Assembly (NCBI GenBank): GCA_022824405.1
Contig: JAJDZZ010000073.1
Location: 1-32,776 of the forward strand
Source of the DNA: Opitutales bacterium
GTDB lineage: Bacteria; Verrucomicrobiota; Verrucomicrobiia; Opitutales; UBA2995
Length of the DNA stretch: 32,776 bases
Reading direction: 5' to 3'
Shown: in pieces, positions 7,709 through 15,295 of the stretch
Position numbering within the stretch: position 1 is the stretch's first letter
How the letters are laid out: every line of letters starts with the position of its first letter
Made by a program: the position numbers and the translations under genes
Notes under the pieces: model-generated
What the model saw: only the letters and a program-made list of their open reading frames with translations
What the model was told of the DNA's origin: nothing
The model's database searches: none

Positions 7709-7981
7709 GGCGCGCTGAAGCGCGTTAGGAATTAGGAATTAAGAATTAGGAATTGGGAGAAAGGTAAACCAATAGAGTAGTCGAGGGGGCCAGCCTGCAG
7801 GCCAGCCCGCCTCGCCCCTCATCGAACCGAGTATACAGATTTCGAAAGGCACGAAAATCAATCGTGATCGATGGAATAGGGATTTGACTCTCGCAAAGAG
7901 CGCCGAGCTACGCAAAGAAGGAACGGACAGGAATGTCCCCCCTCCGTTATTAAATCCGTACTCATCCGTGTAATCCGTGGT
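7709..7981. repeat. Intergenic repeat mosaic after GH16
   Basis: Begins at the base after the stop codon: hairpin GGCGCGCTGAAGCGCG (7709-7724), TTAGGAATTAGGAATTAAG words (7725-7757), a CCTGCAGG-centred palindrome (7787-7807), AATCGTGATCG (7859-7870), CTCTCGCAAAGAGCGCC (7888-7904), GGACAGGAATGTCCCCCCTC (7925-7944) and ATCCGTACTCATCCGTG with ATCCGTGG (7953-7980). No gene is seen. Confidence 0.85.
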
Positions 7982-8020
7982 TTTTCCCCTACAGGTGAGT
8001 TTGTTCTTGTCCCGAAAATG

Positions 8021-8038
8021 AATTGCATTAATGTGCAC
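8021..8038 (-). promoter_or_regulatory. 18-bp regulon motif before the GH-A gene
   Basis: AATTGCATTAATGTGCAC on the plus strand, i.e. GTGCA-CATTA-ATGCAATT on the minus. It ends 36 bases before the GH-A start codon. It matches the motifs at 9791-9808 and 19615-19632 in 13 fixed positions (GTGCA and ATGCAATT with a 5-base spacer). Probable binding site of the regulator of this island; the LacI protein encoded here is a candidate but this is inference. Confidence 0.6.
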
Positions 8039-8074
8039 CTTGAATAGGGAGACTGAACTTCCTCCGCGAACCGC

Positions 8075-9436
8075 ATGAAATATTGTTATCCATGGCTCCT
8101 CCTTCTGGGAAGCTTGTCCTTGCCCGCCGCCTCGGTTTTTACGGTTGAGGACAGGCAAATCCTGCTCAACGGAGAGCCTTTTATCGTCAAGGGTGTCTGT
8201 TACAACCCTACTCCAATCGGGCTCGACATGAGCCTGCAAGCGCCTTACAGCGATTTCTATACCCTTCTTTTTCTGGGTTTGACGGCGAACGACATGGCAA
8301 GCCTGCGCCGGATGGGGGCCAATACCATCAGGGGTTACGGTTGGACCCCCGGGAGCAACCACCAAGCCTTCATGGATCGTGCCTACAATGAAGGTGAAGA
8401 CCCCATCTACATGTTCATTAACCGTTGGATTAACCCCAATACCAATTGGGGCGACGCCAATGCCGTCAATACCTGGACGAACGAATGGACTCGAATTGCT
8501 GAGGAAACGAAAGATCATCCGGCCATCATAGGTTACCTGATAGGCAATGAGCACAACAACGACGCCGGAAACGGGTCGAACCCACTGTTCTGGCAAGCCA
8601 TGGAGACGATCGCCGCCGCCGTTAAGGAAGTGGCCCCGGACAAGCTGGTTTCCGTCCCCATCACGGACCGGGTCGATCAAGTGACTCGATTCGATGCGAC
8701 GCTGAAGTCCATCGATTTTTGGAGCCTGCAGGTGTATCGTGGGACTTCCTTCGGCAGTTTGTTCGACGAGTATGCCAACGCCAGCGAGAAACCCCTGGTC
8801 ATCACGGAATTCGGTTATGACGCCTTTAACCATCAGGCCAATAGCGAATATCCCGAAGATGCAAAATTTGCCGCGGACGTGGTGGAAGGATTGATCGAGG
8901 AATCCGAGGAGGCCGATGAAGTGTGCGCGGGAGTAATTGTTTTCGAATACCGGGATGAGTGGTGGAAAGCCACCGGAAGCGCCAGCGCCCAGGACGTTGG
9001 CGGATTTTTCAATGGAGGCTTTCCCGACCGAATGATGAACGAGGAATGGTGGGGAATCTTCCGCGCCGAAGATAATGGATTTTTGCCCGACGTATTGACC
9101 CCGCGCGCCTTGTACTACCGGCTAATCGCCCTCTGGAACCCAATTCCCGATTTCAGCGCCAATTTCGACTTCAACAACCCATCCCTAGTGGTGGAATTCG
9201 AGCGCGACGTGGGGGACCGCGACTTTCGTTATGCCATCGAAGTGACAAACGATCTGGAAAACTGGAGGACCATCGCCGACAACGAAGGTTCCATTGCCCT
9301 GGTTGCCAAGGGGGAGGAAAACCTGGTCATTACCGAAACACCCGAAGCGGACCGGGTCAGAATTCGCGTCGAGGATCCCCGGTTTTTCAACCGGGGCCAG
9401 AGAACGTTTTTGCGAGCCGGAGTCGGCACCAGATAG
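8075..9436 (+). CDS. Secreted clan GH-A glycoside hydrolase, possibly a beta-1,3-glucanosyltransferase or glucanase
   Basis: Secreted TIM-barrel glycosidase, 453 residues. The first ~20 residues (MKYCYPWLLLLGSLSLPAAS) form a signal peptide. The barrel starts ILLNGEPFIVKGVCYNPTPIG, the 'own-name plus KGV.Y.P' start shared by GH2, GH17 and GH72-like enzymes. Catalytic candidates are acid/base Glu159 (YLIGNEHNN) and nucleophile Glu245 (VITEFGYDAF). After the barrel (about residue 350) comes a region with YAIEVTNDLENWRTIADNEG, a C-terminal region common in verrucomicrobial secreted proteins. It lies downstream of GH16 in the same direction and has its own promoter motif at 8021-8038. The exact GH family cannot be settled by eye; the context suggests beta-1,3-glucan. 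Confidence 0.85.
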   Translation: MKYCYPWLLLLGSLSLPAASVFTVEDRQILLNGEPFIVKGVCYNPTPIGLDMSLQAPYSDFYTLLFLGLTANDMASLRRMGANTIRGYGWTPGSNHQAFMDRAYNEGEDPIYMFINRWINPNTNWGDANAVNTWTNEWTRIAEETKDHPAIIGYLIGNEHNNDAGNGSNPLFWQAMETIAAAVKEVAPDKLVSVPITDRVDQVTRFDATLKSIDFWSLQVYRGTSFGSLFDEYANASEKPLVITEFGYDAFNHQANSEYPEDAKFAADVVEGLIEESEEADEVCAGVIVFEYRDEWWKATGSASAQDVGGFFNGGFPDRMMNEEWWGIFRAEDNGFLPDVLTPRALYYRLIALWNPIPDFSANFDFNNPSLVVEFERDVGDRDFRYAIEVTNDLENWRTIADNEGSIALVAKGEENLVITETPEADRVRIRVEDPRFFNRGQRTFLRAGVGTR

Positions 9437-9468
9437 GAAAAAGGGGACAAACGTAGAATTTGTAGGGG

Positions 9469-9572
9469 ACTTTCGCAAAGCTCGCCAAGAGCGCAAAGGA
9501 AAAGAGGGAACCACAAAAGGCGCGCTGAAGCGCGCCAATTAGGAATGAGGAATTAAGAATGAGGAATTGGGA
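9469..9572. repeat. Intergenic repeat mosaic after the GH-A gene
   Basis: Shows the module order very clearly: ACTTTCGCAAAGCTCGCCAA with GAGCGCAAAG, then GGGAACCACAAAA, then hairpin GGCGCGCTGAAGCGCGCC (9519-9536), then AATTAGGAATGAGGAATTAA repeats (9537-9572). The same order appears at 5571-5661. Confidence 0.88.
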
Positions 9573-9647
9573 GAAGAGAAACCAAAAACCAGAAGACAAT
9601 TTTCACTCACCACTAATGAAACGGATGGGGCCGGATAGATATTCCAA

Positions 9648-9770
9648 AGCCCAGTGTCGCGTAGCGCACACTGGGTGGGAATGGGAAAAATTACGAACCC
9701 CAACGGGGTTCCACTTCGGGTCAATCCCAACCACGGTAACAAAGGTGTGCGACGTTGGGTTCCAGATTCC
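9648..9770. repeat. Candidate dispersed element with an 11-bp hairpin
   Basis: Holds a strong inverted repeat (CCCAGTGT 9650-9657, ACACTGGG 9668-9675, with inner GCG/CGC) followed by an ACCCCAACGGGGTT palindrome near 9700. Elements of this style (hairpin plus 'CCCAACGGGGTT') recur in intergenic DNA of Planctomycetes and Verrucomicrobia, from memory; only one copy is present here. A 76-residue open frame across it is not credible as a protein. Sequence between it and 9791 shows nothing else. Confidence 0.45.
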
Positions 9771-9790
9771 GGATGGTGGGCGCATTTAAA

Positions 9791-9808
9791 GTGCAATTTA
9801 ATGCAATT
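9791..9808 (+). promoter_or_regulatory. 18-bp regulon motif before the five-domain glycan-binding gene
   Basis: GTGCAATTTAATGCAATT, 113 bases before the ATG at 9922. A TTGACA box (9815-9820) lies six bases downstream, so the motif would sit directly upstream of a -35 element. It shares 13 fixed positions with the other two copies. The opposite orientation and longer distance compared with the GH-A copy are matched by the TonB receptor copy. Confidence 0.6.
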
Positions 9809-9921
9809 TAGGGATTGACAGCGCTCCGATTGGCAGCCTGACTCACCCAAACTTCTTCAATTTTGGTCAGATACGAACCTTGGCGTCCCTAATCAAAAGG
9901 CCCTCAAAACCAGTAAACTTC

Positions 9922-12900
9922 ATGAAAATACACCGCTTCATAATCGCCTCCCTATTGACCTTCCTTACCGGAAGCCTGCTCAACGCTCAGGACCCGACGT
10001 ATGCCGATGAGCTACCTGTCACCTTTGACGATCGCGCGGCAGATTCCTACTTCTTCCGGGATTTCAGTCCGGAAGCGCCCGAGGGAGAGTCTTTCACATC
10101 GGTGGTGGCCGATCCCGATGACGCCAATAACATGGTGGCTCGAACCAATCGTCAGGCCAACGCGCAAACTTGGTCAGGCGTGACCTTTATGGAAGGTCAA
10201 GGTAGCTTACCTGGCTTGAATAACGGCTCTGAACTGAAGATGAGCGCGCGGGTGAGGGCTCCGGCCGCCGGCATACCCGTTTTGCTGAAGGCGGAAAGCA
10301 GTACGGGCGGCGGCGATCCACCTACCTTTTTTATGCAAAAATTGGCCCACACCACGAAGGCCGATGAATGGGAAATCCTGACCTTTGACTTCTCCGATCT
10401 CTCCGGTCAGGACGACGGTAGAAATTTCAATTCCGAATTCGATCCTTTCCTCGATCGGTTGGTCCTGTTCTTCAACTTTGGCGCCGCCAACGCCCCACCT
10501 CAGACTTATTATTTCGATGACGTGAAGTTCGGAGCGCCCGAGGTTCTCAACCTGCCCTTCGATTTTGAATCGGATACCCTGGAATACGACTTTGGTGAAG
10601 AAGGAGGTTTTGACGGCGGCGTCGCCACCATTATCGACAATCCGCAAATGAATGACGCCAACCCCAGCGCCAAGGTGGGGCAGATGGTCAAAGACGGCGG
10701 GCAAACATGGGCAGGCAGCACCCTGAAGACGGATGGCCCGATCAATTTCGGCGTCCATACTCACATTGCCATGGATGTTTTCTCCCCGGCTGCCGGTAAA
10801 ACAATTAAGTTCAAACTGGAACCCAGTATGGGTGAGGCTGAGGTGGATGTCGTTACCACCAAGGCCAATGAATGGGAAACCCTCCTTTTTGATTTCTCGG
10901 AAATACTGCCCGGGGAATTCACAAATTTCAGCCTGTTTTTCGGCTTTGGAGAGGTCGGGGACGGTAGCGCCGCTCACACCTACCTCTTCGACAACATCCG
11001 GTCCGTCCCAGCACCGGAAGTACCTGCAGAATTACCTCTGACTTTCGAGGATGATGCTCTGTCCTACAATTTCACCAACTTTGACGGGGGAGTCGCAGAA
11101 CGGATAGAAAACCCGGATATGTCCGGGATCAACACCAGCGGTCACGTGGCAAGGATGGTGAAAGACGGAGGCCAGGTTTGGGGGGGAGCCTGGATTCGAA
11201 TCTCCTCCGAGGGTTTGGATTTCTCCGAGAGCAGTGTTTTCAAGATGAAGGTATGGTCCCCACGGGTAGGAGTGCCGGTCCTTTTCAAGTTGGAAGGGGA
11301 GGACCCAGCCATCTTCAATGAGGTGTCCGTCGATACCACCGTGGCCAACGCATGGGAGGAAATGACCTTCGATTTTACAGGTATGACACAGGAAGGATTA
11401 ACTAAATTGGTCTTGATCTTCGAAAATGGAACAATGGGAGATGGCAGCGTGGATTGGACCTTCTATTTCGACGATGTGTACCTGGAGGGAACGGGAATCC
11501 CATTGAACCCGGTGGACCTGCCGGTGACCTTCGAGCAGGATAATGTGGATTTCAATTTCATTGCTTTCGGTGATATGGGGGATACCGTCATTGCGGAGGA
11601 TCCCACGGATGCTTCGAACAAGGTGGCTCACGCCGTTCGCCCTGATAATGCGCAGACCTGGGCTGGAACCACCATCGGCTCGGGCGAAGATGCCGTCTTG
11701 GCCAATCCGATTCCCTTTTCCGATACCGCCACTCAACTGTCCATGAGGGCCTATTCCCCGGCGGCAGGTATCCCGATCCGGTTGAAGGTTGAAGATAAGA
11801 CGAACCCGGCCATTTTTGCGGAGACGGAAGCGGTTACCACCATGGCCAACGCCTGGGAAACCTTGGTCTTCGATTTCGGAGAACCGGTGGAAGGCACTTC
11901 CGCGCCCGACTTGGCCAATACCTACGACAAATTGAGCGTCTTCTTTAATTTCGGAACCACCGGAGCGGAAGCGGGTGAACAGACCTTCTACTACGATGAT
12001 ATTGAATTTACCGGAATGACCAGGGGCGGACTTGGCGGTCCCATGAAGATCGACCTGCCCATCACCTTTTCGGATTCTCCGGATGAAACCGACTATACCC
12101 TCACTGATTTTGGCAATGCCATCACCATTCTCGGGGCCGACCCTTCAGACCCTACCAACGTGGTGGCGATAACTCAAAAAGGCCCCGGAGCGGAAACCTG
12201 GGCGGGAACGACCATGAGCACCCCTTCCGGGCTGAAGAGTCCGATTCCCTTCACGGCGGATAATACCCAGATATCGGTTAGAATATATTCCCCAGCCGCT
12301 GGTATCCCCGTGCTGCTGAAGGTGGAAGAACTAGAACCCGAAAGACCAAATCTCGGCATGGAAGTCTTCCGCAATACCACTGTGGCCAACGAATGGGAAA
12401 CCCTCGTATGGGATTATTCCGAATCGGTGGCAGGAGAAAACAGCGCCCCCCTCGATCTCAACGCCACCTATCAGAAGATTTCCATCTTCTTCAATTTCGG
12501 AGTGACGGGAGACGATGGGGGAGAATTGATTTTCTACTGGGATGACGTGATCTTTCTGGATAACACGCCTCGTGCGGTGGGCGAAGAGGCAGGATCCGGC
12601 ACCATTACTCTAACCATGGATCCTACTCCGAATGTAACCGTAGGTAAGCTGGTATTTCTCGATGATGGAACTGAATTGGGTAAGGTTGCATCGATTGCCG
12701 GTCGGGTGCTTACATTGGAGGCGCCGCTGGCAGTTGCTATTGCAGCCGATTCCCGTTTAACCTTTGTTACCCCGGCTCCCGGCTTCGAGATTGAAACTGG
12801 AGGAAATGTGATCAACATTTCGACCCGTGGCGTGGTGGGCGATGGCGCTGAAGCCATGATTGCCGGTTTCATCGCTGTTGATGCCAATCAAACCGTGATC

Positions 12901-13215
12901 GTTTACGCTAAAGGCGTCGGCGATCTCCCTGAAGCGGTGCCCAACAGATTGGCGGACCCGGTGCTCACGATCCAGAATCAGACAACCGGGGAGGTCATTA
13001 TGGTAAACGACAATTGGGAAGACGATCCCGAGCAGGCCCAACTGATAGCTGACCTTTGGGGAGGCACATCTCCTCTGGCTCCTGGAAGTACCAGTTCAGG
13101 CGCTGTTCTTACGGTCTCAGCCTTCCCGGAAACCTGGACTGCTAGAGTGAACGCCAAAGAGGGAACCGACTCAGGTGGTATAGCTCTAGTCGAAGTATGG
13201 GAAGTACAAGAATAA
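9922..13215 (+). CDS. Secreted protein with five tandem carbohydrate-binding-like domains
   Basis: 1,097 residues from the ATG at 9922, chosen because it starts a clean signal peptide (MKIHRFIIASLLTFLTG, ending ...LLNAQ). Five homologous beta-rich domains of about 160-190 residues follow. Each opens with (E)LPVTFDD/LPFDFES/LPLTFED/LPVTFEQ/LPITFSD and has an internal Q(T/V)W(A/S/G)G motif. A later segment reads PAAGIPVLLK(V/A)E..., then ANEWETLVFDFS, and the domain ends YYFDDV-like. The pattern resembles CBM-like or surface-glycan-binding modules known beside laminarin-degrading enzymes. The last ~200 residues hold a verrucomicrobial C-terminal region (INISTRGVVGDGAEAMIAGF...). No catalytic domain is seen. 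Likely role: binding beta-glucan outside the cell. Function is inferred from context. Confidence 0.8.
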   Translation: MKIHRFIIASLLTFLTGSLLNAQDPTYADELPVTFDDRAADSYFFRDFSPEAPEGESFTSVVADPDDANNMVARTNRQANAQTWSGVTFMEGQGSLPGLNNGSELKMSARVRAPAAGIPVLLKAESSTGGGDPPTFFMQKLAHTTKADEWEILTFDFSDLSGQDDGRNFNSEFDPFLDRLVLFFNFGAANAPPQTYYFDDVKFGAPEVLNLPFDFESDTLEYDFGEEGGFDGGVATIIDNPQMNDANPSAKVGQMVKDGGQTWAGSTLKTDGPINFGVHTHIAMDVFSPAAGKTIKFKLEPSMGEAEVDVVTTKANEWETLLFDFSEILPGEFTNFSLFFGFGEVGDGSAAHTYLFDNIRSVPAPEVPAELPLTFEDDALSYNFTNFDGGVAERIENPDMSGINTSGHVARMVKDGGQVWGGAWIRISSEGLDFSESSVFKMKVWSPRVGVPVLFKLEGEDPAIFNEVSVDTTVANAWEEMTFDFTGMTQEGLTKLVLIFENGTMGDGSVDWTFYFDDVYLEGTGIPLNPVDLPVTFEQDNVDFNFIAFGDMGDTVIAEDPTDASNKVAHAVRPDNAQTWAGTTIGSGEDAVLANPIPFSDTATQLSMRAYSPAAGIPIRLKVEDKTNPAIFAETEAVTTMANAWETLVFDFGEPVEGTSAPDLANTYDKLSVFFNFGTTGAEAGEQTFYYDDIEFTGMTRGGLGGPMKIDLPITFSDSPDETDYTLTDFGNAITILGADPSDPTNVVAITQKGPGAETWAGTTMSTPSGLKSPIPFTADNTQISVRIYSPAAGIPVLLKVEELEPERPNLGMEVFRNTTVANEWETLVWDYSESVAGENSAPLDLNATYQKISIFFNFGVTGDDGGELIFYWDDVIFLDNTPRAVGEEAGSGTITLTMDPTPNVTVGKLVFLDDGTELGKVASIAGRVLTLEAPLAVAIAADSRLTFVTPAPGFEIETGGNVINISTRGVVGDGAEAMIAGFIAVDANQTVIVYAKGVGDLPEAVPNRLADPVLTIQNQTTGEVIMVNDNWEDDPEQAQLIADLWGGTSPLAPGSTSSGAVLTVSAFPETWTARVNAKEGTDSGGIALVEVWEVQE

Positions 13216-13257
13216 GGTTTCCGAACCATCCGTAAAACTTTCCTGACGGATTGAATT

Positions 13258-13299
13258 TACCCGGGCGGGTATCGAACCTGCCTGGGTAGTTCTTTTTTT
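13258..13299 (+). terminator. Rho-independent terminator of the five-domain protein gene
   Basis: A 13-bp stem (TACCCGGGCGGGT paired with ACCTGCCTGGGTA, two G-U pairs) with an ATCGA loop is followed by TTCTTTTTTT. It lies 42 bases after the stop. It is the only textbook intrinsic terminator seen in the window and contrasts with the GC hairpins lacking a T-run that follow other genes. Confidence 0.85.
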
Positions 13300-13330
13300 G
13301 GTCTTCCCCTCTCCTGCCCTTTTTGATCTT

Positions 13331-13522
13331 TTGTGCATTTTGTGGTTCCTCTCTCCCAATTCCTCATTCTCAATGATTTGCGGCCTTGGGCGCCCCTCTC
13401 TGCGTCCTCTGCGAGCTTGGCGAGAGTCAATGCTTCATCCCGTCCATCCTGTCCATCCATGTTCAATTCCTAATTCTCTTCTCCCTCTGTGTTCTCTGTG
13501 CACTCTGTGGTTATTCCTATTT
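13331..13522. repeat. Repeat mosaic at the 3' end of the GPH transporter gene
   Basis: Read on the minus strand, away from the transporter: GGCGCCAAATAGGAAT (holding the TAG stop), AACCACAGAGTGCACAGAG, AATTAGGAATTGAACATGG, GGACAGGATGGACGGGATG, GACTCTCGCCAAGCTCGC, GGGGCGCCCAAGG, GAATGAGGAATTGGGAG and AACCACAAAATGCACAAAAG. Confidence 0.82.
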
Positions 13523-14863
13523 GGCGCCTGCCCCTCCCCGGCGCTTTTCCAATTTCCGGCGGATCTCCCTGGCTTTGGCCTGGGAAATTGGGAAGGTAAA
13601 GATGGCCCACATGGCTATGGCGGAGGTCAGGACGGGGACGGCCACATCGAATAGTTTCATCAGAAAAAAGGTTCTTTCGCTCTGACCGCCTCCCAGTTCC
13701 ACGTCGAATCCGGTAAGGTTGAGGACGTGGCCGGAAAGCGCCAGGGCCAGAGCCATGCCCAATTTTACCACCCACCAGAAAATGGAGCCGAACATGCCCT
13801 CCCGCCGGTGGCGTGTTTCCAGTTCATCCAGGTCGCACACGTCGGCAACCATTGATCCCATCAAGGTAAACAAGCTTCCCAAACCAAAGGCGATGAGGGG
13901 GGCCGTAAACAATATCAAATGGGGATGTTCGATGCTGTAACAAACCCACTTCAATGCATAACCCACCAGGGAAACACCGATACAAATGAAAAAGGTCCGG
14001 CGTTTGCCGATACGGGTGGCCAACCAGGTGGTCAAGGCAATGACACAAAAAGTGGAAATGGTGGTGGCGGTGCCAAACCAGCCGATCAATACACTGGCTT
14101 TGTCATTGTCCCCCTCTGAAACATAATAAATCAAAACAAAGGAGGAAAAGGCCGAGACCAGCATGAACCCGTTGAAGACGAGGAAGGTGGCGATACAGAG
14201 TTTGACAAAGGGCAGGCATTTGATGGCGCTCAAAAACCCCTTGAAGAAGTCTTTAATGTGCTCCGGCAAACCGGACATACCTTTTTCTCCGGACTGGCCG
14301 GAGTCCTTGGCCCGGGCTATGTCTATCATTCTTTCCCGGCAAAAGATGGCCGGGACGATCCCGGCTACCACCACGAAGACCCCTATCAGTATTGCCAGAC
14401 TCCGGGCCCCTTCCACCGGGTCGGAAAAGAACCGGTCGTTTTGCATGAAGGCATAAAACCAGGGAAGGGCCAGCCATACGCTCTGTCCCATGAAATTGGC
14501 CGTGCCCATGACCCGGGTTCGCTCATGATAATCGGGAGTCAACTCGTAACCCAAAGCTACCCAAGGGGTTGCAAAAGCGGTGTAGGCCAGGTAAAAGAGG
14601 ATGGACCCGATGAGAAAAAACCAGAAATAGAAGTTCTCGCTTTGCCCCTCGGGGAGTTGCCACAAAAGGGCAAACAATATTCCGGAAAATAGCGCCCCAA
14701 AGAAAATGTAAGGCCTCCGTCGACCCCACCTGGAATGGGTGCGATCCGAAAGGTAACCCATGATGGGATCGGTCAGCGCATCCGTCAATCGGGGAAGGCC
14801 CATCAGGGTGCCGACCAGAGCCGGGTTCATTTTCAGGCCCTCGATCAGGATTATGGACATCAC
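13517..14863 (-). CDS. GPH-family sugar:cation symporter
   Basis: Inner-membrane MFS transporter of the glycoside-pentoside-hexuronide type, which imports glycosides with a cation. The motif LTDALTDPIMGYLSDRTHSRWGRRRPYI (loop 2-3) is diagnostic, and about twelve hydrophobic segments follow. The drawn start is GTG at 14863, but this cuts the first helix. The frame continues upstream (LLQKLFYGCGALVNNLLGAAIGV), matching the family N-terminus, without any ATG, GTG or TTG before a stop near 15034. An AGGAGG (minus strand, 14946-14941) lies five bases before a GTT codon at 14935, so a non-canonical or lost start is likely. The C-terminal GGAGAK and TAG come from a GGCGCC/AATAGG repeat. Position between the glucan-binding and LacI genes suggests beta-gluco-oligosaccharide uptake. 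Confidence 0.88.
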   Translation of the reverse strand: MMSIILIEGLKMNPALVGTLMGLPRLTDALTDPIMGYLSDRTHSRWGRRRPYIFFGALFSGILFALLWQLPEGQSENFYFWFFLIGSILFYLAYTAFATPWVALGYELTPDYHERTRVMGTANFMGQSVWLALPWFYAFMQNDRFFSDPVEGARSLAILIGVFVVVAGIVPAIFCRERMIDIARAKDSGQSGEKGMSGLPEHIKDFFKGFLSAIKCLPFVKLCIATFLVFNGFMLVSAFSSFVLIYYVSEGDNDKASVLIGWFGTATTISTFCVIALTTWLATRIGKRRTFFICIGVSLVGYALKWVCYSIEHPHLILFTAPLIAFGLGSLFTLMGSMVADVCDLDELETRHRREGMFGSIFWWVVKLGMALALALSGHVLNLTGFDVELGGGQSERTFFLMKLFDVAVPVLTSAIAMWAIFTFPISQAKAREIRRKLEKRRGGAGAK

Positions 14864-14962
14864 CCCGATAGCCGCTCCGAGCAGGTTGTTGACCAGGGCG
14901 CCACAACCGTAAAACAGCTTTTGTAGAAGAGGAACCCTGTCCTCCTGCGGGGTTTTGTTACT

Positions 14963-15295
14963 GGATGCCGGGTTCTTGATGCTGGTTGCTTGTTCGTGAC
15001 CTTTGCGAGAGTCAAATTGTTCAGTTGTCAGTTATCAGAGGGGAAAGGAATGCGGACTTTCTTGCTTGCCACGGCGGGAGGTGGGTTCGCCGTTGCCTTT
15101 ATAAGGCGGGTTGGAAAACCCGCCCTCCGTTAATTTCCAGTTGAAAATTCAATCCGTACTTATCCGTGTAATCCGTGGTCAATATTCAGCGACTAGTTGC
15201 CAGTGCCGAGTGGCTAGTGTATTGTTCCTCATTCCTAATTGGCGCCCTTGGGCGCCTTTCCTCTCTCTGTGTCCTCTGTGCCCTCTGTGGTTAAT
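14963..15295. repeat. Repeat mosaic between the transporter and LacI genes
   Basis: Holds CTGGATGCCGGGTTCTTGAT (14961-14980, inside the 5' open frame of the transporter), TTTGCGAGAGTC (15002-15013), TTCAGTTGTCAGTTATCAG (15019-15037), a long word (15074-15153) that matches 5704-5791 inverted, ATCCGTACTTATCCGTG (15152-15168), a 57-bp stretch (15171-15227) nearly identical to 31872-31928, CATTCCTAATT (15230-15240), hairpin GGCGCCCTTGGGCGCC (15241-15256) and CTCTGTG...CCTCTGTGGTTAA (15262-15294). The last two are part of the LacI frame. Confidence 0.88.

Noticed and set aside
9559-9789. 76-codon frame in the gap before the five-domain gene
   Set aside because: It begins in AATTAGGAAT repeat and crosses a hairpin element; better explained as a dispersed non-coding repeat.
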